Shown here one piece after another: positions 38,339 through 50,500 of a stretch of 64,000 nt of DNA. The notes under the pieces were generated by a model. The model ran no database searches and was not told the DNA's origin. It was given only the letters and a program-made list of their open reading frames with translations. Both the position numbers and the translations under genes were made by a program. The first letter of the stretch is position 1. The number at the start of each line of letters is the position of its first letter. The DNA lies in contig OX104131.1 of the NCBI GenBank assembly GCA_944470555.2, forward strand, positions 17,104,515-17,168,514. The letters are read 5' to 3'. The DNA comes from Heterobilharzia americana. Taxonomy: Eukaryota; Platyhelminthes; Trematoda; Strigeidida; Schistosomatidae.

Positions 38339-38611
38339 CTATGAAGCCAATGATACAGTCAACGAAGAACAATCATTTTGAGATTGTTGTGAAAAGTTTA
38401 CACCAATCAAATGACGACGTGTTGTACGACCACGACCTCGACCATGATGCTCTGATAATGAATTGACAGTGTCAGAGTTCTGTTGTTGAGTTGATGGATT
38501 TGATTTATAACCTCGACGTTTATACTTTCTATTACGTTTACGAGATATCCCGATTTGATCAGTTTTATTCGAACAGGAGATTTTACAATGGGAACAAATA
38601 TTTGTATTGGC
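38339..38611 (-). CDS. Terminal exon 8: basic C-terminal tail and stop codon
   Basis: The terminal coding exon is 273 nt, with acceptor tttgattttag before GCCAATAC, entering in phase 0. The stop TAG is at 38341-38339. The tail begins with a Cys/His cluster (NICSHCKISC) too short for a known zinc finger. It is followed by a strongly basic part (SRKRNRKYKRRGYK) and an RG-like stretch (HHGRGRGRTTRRH). These could bind nucleic acid or acidic lipid; that is inference. A possible polyadenylation signal variant ATTAAA reads on the minus strand at 38193-38188. Confidence 0.72.
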   Translation of the reverse strand, partial: ANTNICSHCKISCSNKTDQIGISRKRNRKYKRRGYKSNPSTQQQNSDTVNSLSEHHGRGRGRTTRRHLIGVNFSQQSQNDCSSLTVSLAS

Positions 38612-41600
38612 CTAAAATCAAAGGAAACTATGAAGTAACTTTATCCGACTGAAATATGAATACTGATGAGTAGAAATATATTCTAATTGTACGGCATTAA
38701 AAATCTCTTAAAATACACATATTCTAGTAAGTATTAGACTATATTCATCCTTAATAATTAAAATGAACATTCAATGTCTTGAAAGTGCAAGAAGCTGAAG
38801 CAGAGACGTCATGTCAGTATTAACCTTAATGTCGGGTATGGGATCCATGGAAACAGGAAGTTGATTAGTAGACACGGTTACTCAATTTCTATAAACCTAG
38901 AAGAATTATGTGATGATTTTCGCATACCAACAACCTGTTCACTTCAATAGGGAGTCTAGGTGTAAGAGTATTGAAAAATGACTTGCTAACATAAGAAGAT
39001 TCATGCTAGAGGTCTATTCCATTACACCAACTATCGATTCGATCTATGAATGTTATCAGAATCCCATGGTATCTATAAGATACAAAAAAATCTCATTCGA
39101 TAGAGACAGGAGACAATACACTTCAAATAATTTTCCTGTTAAGACCCAAACAATTTGACTAGTGAGATATAACTTTCACTTGGATCTTGAGGTATTTTAT
39201 TGCTTTTGCCGGGAAAGCCTTCTTTTAGCATAAAAGATTGTTATTAATGTGAACACTTTTTTTTAAAAAAAGTGTCGTTTTCATGCAATCTTTTACAGCA
39301 TGACTAATAGTTCATTTTCTACCCATATTTGTAAGGTAATTAGTTGACTGGTTGATCCTTACTCTTACTATGTTAATGTCTCAATTTCTGGACCAGGGTC
39401 ATATCTCAGGTGTATACATACTCACGTGTGTTTGGGTTAATTAATTATTAGTCTTCGAGGAATAAACCCTCCCATCCAGTGTAGTCTTCTCTATATGACA
39501 CACGTTGTAGTCGGTCGCTCTTGCATACAAAGTTAGCTATCAGTTAAGTATGTGCATTAATTCAATCGGAATATATAACAGATTTTTTATCCGATTCTAT
39601 GGTATCTTGTTATCAGTATTTTAATTATTCTCCCTCAGTCGTCTATTGAAGTTTACGCATAATACTGTAACTCCGAGTAAGCCTATGCAAAACTACTCAA
39701 AATCGAAAGTAAACATTTTCCACGAGGTGGTACCAATGGCATTTTCACTAGAGATAAGAAAGCCAGTATTACAGAGAGATGGATAACTGCTGCAACAGTA
39801 TGTTTATAATATTCATATTCATAGAAATATTTTCGTTTCAAATCTTGATTGATGTCCATCTGATTGGTAATCTAGTGGCTTCGTTTTCTGAGTAGCTGCT
39901 GTATATAAATACTACGTTTTTGTCAAATAAAATCGTCTTCCTTAAGTCAATCACAGGTCCGTCGTTTGTCTTCTGATTTTCGCGGCTCAGTGTATGGAAG
40001 AACAGTTGTATTACACATATCCTGTCCAAGTATCTCGTTGCGTTATAGCTCGTTTCGCTTATTGTTAGAACCCACGTCCTACCCCGATACAGTCACATCA
40101 GTTACTAAGTTACCGATGGTCAAACACCTGGAACATTCGAACATTCTTTGTCTCTAGTGGTAATATCTCAAAGCTATGGAGCATGGAAAGAGTAAAATGA
40201 TGTACAGCAAACTTGACCCTTAATAAGAAATCACATATCATCCTTATTAGACTGTTTAGTTGATTGACATTGCATACAGTGACAGTATAATTCACTGGAT
40301 GGTGATGTTACCAGCAGAGTTCATTGCTCAAAGTAATCATACGACTTTCGAATTTCGTTTATACAGTCCAACAGTTCTTCATTCATTTACATTAATGGTA
40401 GTAAAATACTGTAACATAACAAAGGATTTAAATTCCCTCTTAGGCATGTTCCAATCATCTCTAACATTACCACTCCTTCTCTTATCAGTCTTTATAAACA
40501 TTTTAATAAATTTCGGATGGTAGTTGTTAAGATGTAGTGTCTTTTCGATGTATTTCATTTCCTTATTTAAGTTTTCTGACTTACAAGTCAAACTACTAGG
40601 TCGATTACTTAGACATTTAAATATTAGTGGTGATTATAACATGTTTGATAGGGAATTTCATATCCTCTGTAGTATTGCTGTATAAAGAAGGCGCATTGAA
40701 AATTTTATGTAACAATGCTGGGATCTGGATGTTATTTAAACCCACAAACTCGATTAGAGACAAACTTTGTAGCCTAAAAGACGCAGCAGAGCAAATTAAG
40801 ACAAATAAACTTATCCATCAAATAGCATATATTGATTGTGAGGTCAAGTACATAGGTCAAAGAAGCCGATCTGGACCATTCAGAATGGCTGAACACAAAA
40901 AATTAGCGAAATACACAATAGTAGACCCTACTACAATAAGTAATTTACAGAAAAACTCGGCTATCACTGTACTGATAATCATACTACACAGTAGGATAGA
41001 GCGAAAGTCCTAAAATCCAATATAGCTAAGTGGAGAGAGAAATTGATCACAGAATCTTTGTTCATTGTATCAACACCTAACAGGAATATAATTGGAGTGA
41101 TTCATTACATATTACAGATATCTGGAAATTTTTACTACGATTACAATAAAACTTAAAAAAATAAGGAACTGATGGACTAAATAAAGGAAGTTTGAAAGTC
41201 GTATGATTACTTTGATACAAATATGAGCAATAAATTCTATTCGAAAAGTCAGCCAGTAAATTATACCGTGTCACCGTGTGGTATGTCAATCAAATAAACA
41301 ATCTTATGTGGAGTTATATTCTACCACAGTGACCTTTTTTTTTCTCTTGCTGCAGTCACTGGCGGTGTAAACGAAAATCGAGCCTTTTGTGTTCGTATAG
41401 AGATTTCGTCAGTCACTGACCAACCTGGACTGGTCCGATTTCCGACGTAAGTGAAGTAGTAAACACTTCATTCTGATCTGTTAGACGGGGTATTTAACTC
41501 AGATCAGTCCTGAAGAAACAGTTTGTATTCGGATAGTGAGAAACCCATCCCAAATACTCTTAAATTTCCAATTAAGGTATTCAGAAGACTCTACGTCTTG

Positions 41601-44600
41601 GTAATCCCCGTACTCTGCGTTAACAAAAAAAGTCCCCTATGATAACGAAGAGAGGAAGACCTCTAGGATCTTAGACACTATGTTTGTCAGACTGACTTCC
41701 CTGTGGTTGTGGTGGGATAGATTGTCGCTTCTTTTACGAGAATCAGTGACTGAGATCAATCCAAGGGAATTACATTTGACCTCCATACTCAAGTTGACAC
41801 TTCAGTTAGTCTGACCCATAATCCTTGACCACCGTTCTTAAATATTACCAAGTTTTCTTCGATACAACTATTATTCTCCGTCATTTCAACATTGTTTAGT
41901 TAATTGACTATTCTACTAGCTGGATCCAAGATGAGTATTTTATTATTTTCGTCATTGATGTTACTGTTTCCTGTCTACAAAAAATCTAGACTGTGTGTTG
42001 TTCAATTCAACAGAGTATCACCATAAATGGCCTTCATATTTGGTCAACCATAGAAACCCTAACATTGTCTAATAAACAGCAAATGGATATACAAAAGAAT
42101 GAATCAAGATATGATAAGTTACGTAAACAGAAGAGAGACAATACTACTCACATTATTCACGAAATCTTCTTCATTAAATAATCGCTGTTCTTCTGGTGTT
42201 TGTTGTTGATGTTGTTCGTGCTGTTTTTCAGCATCCGATGAAGGAATGACAATAGACGTATTTATTTTTGAAGAGGATGATGACAATGGTTTTGTTCCAC
42301 TATCATTAATCATTAAATGTCCAAACTCCTTTTCTAATCGAGCTTCAGTCGATTCAGCATTTTTTAACAACATCTCAACAACTGTTAGACGTGCATATAA
42401 ACTGGCTGTAGCCTCTTCGACAATGTTTGTTTGTTCTTCTTTACCAACCTTATCCCCAATAATAATATTATTAGCCCGCCTAACAACATGATCTCCATCA
42501 CATGTATTCTGGTCAACCAGTATTCCATTCCATTTATCTTCTTGATCAGAGTAGATTTTATCATTCGGTGAAGAAAAGTCAACATCCAATTTCCATTGAC
42601 CATCTGTCTTATTTTCTCCATATTTTTCATGGTGTTCATGAGCAAGCAGATTTGATAATCGAAATGATAAATCTCTTCTAAAATATCAAAGTAAAAAAAG
42701 TGGTTGATTACTGTAATGTCTACCAAACTATTTATTCTCAAACACATACATACACACACAAACACACAATAAACGTATTCAAATTGAAACTAACAAAACA
42801 ACAGAACTTTGCTGAATACATTGTTCGTGTGAGATACAATTATCAAATAACAGGCATTCAAGTTTACACTTTGTTCAAACAATTTAGTATAAACGAATAA
42901 ATTGAAAGGGTAGGGATCAGTTAATGAGGTAGAGTGAACCAGTAGGGAATGCTATGACTAAAACATTTATGTGCCCCAATGAAGTATCATAACTGAAGCA
43001 AGTTTATAGTGGATACAATTTTTAGTTAAGAACTTGCATACAAACAAAGCTGTTAGGGTAGTTGAAACGTCTTGACTCCTTACACTATGCAAGGTTAATC
43101 CCTCTTGATGTACCTGAAAAAAGAGTTGATACGTCATTTCAAAGCCCATGAGACATCTGCCTGAGATTTTAGTTCATATTTTTCGAATGCAACTATGAAC
43201 TCATAGCACCGGTACTGTAAGGTTGCAGAATAGAGGGAACTGTTCTATTTTTAGGATCAAACATTTCTAACCCCCTCTTCTTCTCAAAGAAAAGGTAGCA
43301 TTAGCGTAGAATTGGTGGTTATCCGCAAAAAATACCATTGCAGTTATCAGCCAGAAGTGTGACTCCCCCCCCCCTTCAACCTCCATCACAGTATGGGGAT
43401 TTACGCTATAACAGCAACTGCTTTTTGTCTTGCTACTGTTTATCTGAACGTTATAGTATGACAGGACCTTAAGAAAATAAGCATTCCCGCAGGCATAGCT
43501 CGTTTGGTCATTCTGATTTGTAAACCTGATCACTACATGAAAGTAACAGCTATCGGTTGGGGTAAATAATGAGGGTTATGAGAAAGAAAGCTCTATCTAA
43601 AATTCATTTTTCTGTATATTTTCTAGATAGATAAATATTTTATAAGATTTAAGAACGAATTGGTTAGACTGACTGAGAAAATCAACGTAGAACCTTGCAC
43701 ACAAGTGCATCGGGCTCAAGTTTTCACAATTCACAGCAGTGCACAAAGAACAGGTTGATAGGAAAAGAGTGACGTCAAAGAAGATAGAGTATCGTTAGAG
43801 AACAAACAATCTGAAGATAAAGGTTAGTGAAAATATTCAAGCTTTACATGTCAAACAGTGAATACATGTGCGCCATTGTACCCGATTTCCAGCCATGTCA
43901 CTAAGAGTACTCAACTACTGATTCCTTTCGTCTTAGGAACCCCAACCAGGCTGTCTACATCTCCTCACATGGCTCACATCAACAGTAAGAGACTTCATCT
44001 ACTGAGCCTTCTTCCAACCTAACCCAACTTCCCCTAGCATAGTAAGTTGAGGTAGGCGGTGCCTCGGCATGCGCAGTACATGTCTAAGGCATCTCAGTCG
44101 AATTGGTTAGATACATATGAGTTACGTTGGCGAGATGAAAGTGGAATCTGCGTCATTACAATGGTTTCGCAGCGCAATCATCACCCAGTAACCCAATTGT
44201 CACATTAGTTCATTCGAAGGACTAACAAACGGAAAATTTTGCATTCATTATATATATAACTCGCATAACAAAAACTACATAAACACACTGCCGGTAACCG
44301 ACACGTTGGTCTGTAAGCTCTATGCGACGTGACCCACGTTAGTAGTCATCATTCCATTCAAACAGCCTGTGAAATCAGTAATTTTAATTAATCTCTTCAT
44401 ATATTGTAACATTTTTAATCTAGAGCGTGTCACATTAAGCTGAAATGGCAATATGTCGGATACCGGCAGTGTATAAACACACAATGTGAAAGAATCAATT
44501 TTCACATGTAACTTATTGTAAATTCATAAATCCAAAAACTACTTCGTCATTCAACTTTTTTATAACTTGAGGAAACTAATGTCCCTTACAGATTCCAACC

Positions 44601-47545
44601 CGTATCACTGCGTGTTAGAATCAGTTACCTTGGCCTTCTGATAAACTCTAGTTCGAGTCTCTGAAAAAACATTAGTTCCATCGATGTTTCAGAGATACAC
44701 CGTCTTGACAACTGTCCAGGCCTTTGGGCTGATATTACCTCCAACTTAATAACATCAACCAAAGTGCACCGACAATAGTGGGGTCTCCTAAATTGGTGAC
44801 TACATTGCAAAACGATTGATAGAGTTCGCTCAGCATTTAGAACTAGGACAGTATCCTTAGGTTTATTGAAGCCCCATTCATAAGAATTTTCAAATCCCTG
44901 GAAATCATTGGAGAGAAATTTATTTCACGTTCACATCTCCTTCCAAAGTAATCTTTATACAACTTTCATACTACAGTTGGTGTGAAAAATATATATAATT
45001 CCTCCCTTTATCACTCTTAAATTCAAGAATGTTTGGTATGCGTTTCTCGATATCTAAAAGCAAACTGTTTCTTCAAGACTAGTTGTACACTTATGCTTCG
45101 TTTAACAACAGAGACTGAAATAGTTGAGCATGGTGACCTTACCTGAGAAGTTGGATCACTCCTTGTCAGTCAATGATTGAAGAGATCTCTGCACGCACAT
45201 AAAATGCTCGATCGGCTTTCGCTAAATTACGACATTTATGGCGCTGTCTTTAATATACGATTGTCTATCAAGGGTCGAGTGTACTGCGTTGCAGTTAGCT
45301 GTGTTCCACTAAATAGTTATGAAATATAGCCACTAAAGCTCGACGACATCACAGGGATTCAAGTGTTTGACTACTATTGCCTTTGTAGCAACGACTGTCA
45401 TGGCGTCACATCAGTAACCTGGAAGCCAGGTCTGAAAGAATGTGGGAAAATGCAGACTTTCTAGTTGAGATGAGATAAAGCGCGAACTACTTCCCGATTC
45501 TCAACACTAATGTCAGTCTAGTGAGTCAGTGCTTCCATGTGATGGTTGACAAACTTGACGCGTTACGAAAAGCATTTCCAACAAACTACTGACATACATC
45601 ACATCAACAGCTACCACCTACACTCACTCAATACTGACACTGAAGATCAGATGGCCAGAATAATAAGAATAAGCAACAAGGAACTGTGGCTGGCTGGCTG
45701 GCTGGCAACGAAGCAACAAAGCAAGAACCCATCACCCAACATATGTGCAGAAGAAAGTGGAAATGGATTGGATTAGACATACGTTGAGAAGACCGACTAG
45801 AGACATCACTCACCAAGCCAGGTCAGTCCGTCGAGTGGAATCCACATAGGAAACGACGAGTTGGGTGTCGGAGTAGAGGGTGACATGGAGAAGATGGTAT
45901 GATGAGGAGATGACGAGAAAAACCAGTGGTTGAGAACTCTACGTGATATGGATCAGAATCAATCTCAGTAGAGCAGATGTGTTCAAATACTATCTTCATT
46001 TTAGTCGTTCTACTGAACTACTTCCTCGTCCCCTTTGATAAACTCCCACTACTTTTGATTGCTTTCTGTTTTAATCATCTTACTGCTTTTGCACTTCACA
46101 TGCCGATATGGAGTGTAGCAACCTGGACCATTATGCATTAATACCATATCGTACATTGCTCCTGCCCGTCTATCTTACCACTATTTAGTTTAAAATCCTC
46201 AACTGACCCCATTTTACATTCACTGTTCATGGAAAATGCTTTGACGAATAAATGTTTTTGAGATGAATGGGGATATGTAATTTAGAGGTGGTATTCATCA
46301 TGGATTGACATCAGTTGCGTTACTATTGAAAATCTGGGAGCACTGGCTAGCTTTTTCGTCTTATTATGGGACTTCTCAGCAGTATGCACCCACGACCCAA
46401 CTAGGAATCGAACTCATGACCTTCGGGTTTCACAGCGAACGCATGATAGTTGCACTATATCGTGAAATGACAGAAGTTGGAAATTGTGAACCACTGAAAA
46501 CCAACCCAGTGTTTGAATGGTTAATGCGTTCGCCGCGGTACTTGAAGGTTCTGAGTTCGATCCCTAGTCGGGTAGTGAGTGCGTACTGTCGAGTAGTCCA
46601 ATACTAGAACGAAACAGCTGGCCAGTGCTCTCACGTTTGCAATAGTTCCCCAACTGATGTCAGTTTATGATGAATACTACCTCTAAAATAGGTCATCAGA
46701 TTGCTCAAAATGTATCCGATAGTACTCAGATAATATCTCTGTCTGCTCATTGAATAACGCATACTAGAAATGCCGATAACTCTATACTGATTGGATAATG
46801 ATTATTTATTGTTAAACAAAATACTAATTTGTTGAATAAACTCACTTTCTCGATCGTAGACTATTTGTTTCCTGTTTAACTTCTTCCAATTGAGATGCAA
46901 CAAGAATCAAAGATGTACACGGTGAAGTTGAATTCTTCATCAACTTTCTATCGACACTTTTCTTATGATCATGTGAATAGTGGCGATGACGATAATGATG
47001 ATGATGTTGGTGACAACTCAAAACAGATATATGAGAGGGAATCTCTACTTGACAACCATAATCAGAATATGTATGTTGGTTTACAGAATGTTGTTGTTTG
47101 TTATTCAATGGAATATCGTCTGACTCTCGGTATGAATTCTGATCATGAATGGAGAAATCCTGAATGCACACAGATATGAAGAAAGTGGAGAGAGTTAAAA
47201 AAAAAAGTAGTAATAATATTAAAGTGAAAATATGCATAGGAATCCAGTGTAGATAATGAAAAAATTATTTATTTATTTGTTTAAAATCCATCACACAGTA
47301 GCAAACAGCATTATATTAGTGGATTACGCCTGGCACACAAATTAGTTCACTCTTTCAATCAAAGTAGGCTTAGTAAAATATCTAAGTGACACGGCCAAGA
47401 AACTTACTAGTAAGACAGAGGATCTAAGACGAGAAATCAGATACGTTAAGAATAAGTTGTCCATCAATAATTAATTACCACCACCACCCCACGCTAAATT
47501 AATCAAAAGATTCGTTAGAAAAACATGACAAGTAGCGGTAATATA

Positions 47546-47581
<36 letters not shown>

Positions 47582-50500
47582 TAATGTCGATACTGTGAAG
47601 AAAGAATGCTGAAAACCTCTACGCTGTTACCATGTCCGTAACGCGATCCAGTGGATGTCTTTTCCATCATGTAATACATCTAACAAATCAACTAAAATAA
47701 AATTATATCCTACTAAAGTGATCAAGATTTACACTTATACTGACTACAATTTGAATCAATCTAAAATTATTTATTGATATTTGTAATTTCCTCTTGCCAT
47801 ACTAGGTCTAACTGATCAACCATTGTTGATAGATGGGCTCCTACCATGGTGCCTCGATAATACCTGGATATTCAATATATTGTGGTCCATTTGGTGGCTA
47901 GTAGTGGAATACAAGACGTATCTCTCATCTTATTTGGGGCTCGTCAGTTGGATATGCCTAGTGGATAACGCCTTGGTGTTTGAAGTGATGGGTATTAGGG
48001 TTTGAGTCTTAGTAGTAACAACATCAGTCACTGGGATGCAAGTAAATCCAGCTGACAAATCCCAACTAGGACGAGACGCACGTCACAGATTCCACTGCTA
48101 ACCACCAAGCAGACTAAAACAAAACAATCTACGTTTGAAGGCATGGAATCATCCACATTTTGTTATCTAGCTGAAATAGTTGTTCTTCAAGTTGACAATG
48201 AAAAAGGGTGTTTTATTTAATGCGATTTTACTTGCAATGATTTTACTGAGAAGATGCAGAATCCACTAAAGTCATCCTTATTTTTCGGGTAAATATCTTG
48301 ATCTCTGTGTTCCATTCAGACAATCAATGCTTCCTTCAGACTAAAATAGGATAGAAGGCAACTTAAACAAAAAAGTATTCGAGCTCCAGTAGCAATCTTT
48401 AGGGTACTGTGTATATCCATCCGTTAACTGTCCCATCCCTTCTGCTCACAACTTACTTGTTTACCCGTCTATCCATCAAAAACAATGCAGAATGGTCAAT
48501 TAAACTTCCACAGTCAGAAAATTTTCGTTGAGTAAACACTTAATTATGTTCACTTCTGTTCTATACAAGTATTCAGCAAATCAGTCATATGAGATATAGT
48601 TAATTAGTCGAAAAATGTATGTGAAATCCCTCCTTACAATACACAGCGATACAGACTATCAGAAAACTTAAAATACATCAGTGTGTCTATCCCAGTTGCT
48701 AACCGATGAAAAAGGATCTCGATAAAAATACTATGTGATAAGTCATTTGTTGACAAATACCCACCTCAATATTAGTTTTTTCTTCCTCTACAGGAGTTAC
48801 AGGAAGATAACTCGTTATTGCCAGTGAAGGTGGGCGAGTAGTTCCACCAGAACCTGGAGACGAAGATTCAGCTGTCAAGGCTACACCGGAGGAAGTAGCA
48901 GTTCGTGAGCTATTCGAAGAATATGAACCTCGATTCCAATGTGTATTGGTCTTTCTAACAAAAAATGGATCATTCGTAGTGGTACTATTCGTAGTACCTT
49001 CCATGTTCATCATCACTGTGACATGTTTAACTGGGTCATCAGATCCACAACGAACAGGAAGAGTTGACGATGAAACTGGAATACCATCAATATTGAGATT
49101 TGTCTGTAAAACTTTCGGTTTATTCCCACTTAAACAGGATACACATCGTCGAGCACCAATCAGTTTAGATACTTTCATATATTCTACGAGAGCAGGATCC
49201 CTGGATGACAGAGTGTTTTCAGCCTTCAACTTCCACAGACTAACTTCATGCGCTGAATAAGGAGAAAACGGTTAAAAATAACAGACAATTGTTCAACTGC
49301 ATTACTGACACCAATTTAATGTAAAAACCAGGTAAAATCAAAGTCGTTTATGACGATAACAATTAAAAAAGATAGTTAATTCCCTGAATCAAAAGAAAAG
49401 TTGATATGTAACAATACAAATATGTTCTCCTTTTTTCTCTCGAGCAAATAAGAAACATGAAGTAAATAATGTTTATTTGGTAATTTGCTTGGTTGTGGCT
49501 AGCAGAGGAATCCAGGACGCACGTTTCGTCCTACTTGAGACTCATCTGTTAAATGTACCTGCACCCCAGTGAGCGATGTTGTCCCCGGCGGGACTCGAAC
49601 CTCGTACCCACCGCTTTGAACGCTGCAACGTTATCCACTAGGCCCTAGAGGTACGATAGCCACCTATAGTACAATGGGTATTAGGTAATAAACAATTTAT
49701 TGACATATTTGTAATTCTCCGTTGTTTTATTGGATAGAATTGTCCCACCTCTATTGGCATATGGGCTCCTATGCGAATGTCAACATACGTCGGTGAATTC
49801 GATCCAATAAAAGAACGGAGAATTACAAGCATATTCATAAATAATAATATTTTCTTGACCCGAGAAATGAGATAGGTGGTAAAATCTATCCTAGCGTCTA
49901 AAATAACTGTTACACCGGTCGCAAAAAGGAAATCTAGGATCTCAGATAAGTGTATTACTAGTCATATTATTTTATTTATTTTACAATAAATTTCATTTAT
50001 GACTTATTTGAGAACATTATTGTAGGATTCACTCTGCTCAAGAACTTCTAACTAACGCCTCATCCATTTCTGTAGCGCCTACAGTTCGGAAATAATTACA
50101 TGTTGACTTTGATATCAATTAGTGTGAATTGTTTTATTAGCATTTTGACTACGTGAAATGAAAATTTGGACCATGGTCGGACTCAAATCAGAAACCACCG
50201 GATTTTCCTGCCGGATGCTCTACCAACGGAGATATGGGGTCCGGCTAAGGTGCACATTTTCATTTCACCTTCAATCATCACACAATATCAATTATTTTAT
50301 TGTTTTTCTATGAAATCTGTTCTTTCATTTTAATAAATTACAGTGTGTTGTGGTCATTTAATTTAGTCATATATCTGTACATAATGAACAGATGATTCAG
50401 CTTGTCAATACACACGGGCAATGTACACTGGAGATTTTCTGTTGAGAGGTATTGAGAAGGGGAAATTAAGCCTACGAAGTGTGGCAAATATATGCCAGAA

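Noticed and set aside
42385..42765. Minus-strand 126-codon open frame overlapping exon 7
   Set aside because: It runs through the exon 7 acceptor in another frame and is only a shadow of the spliced exon.
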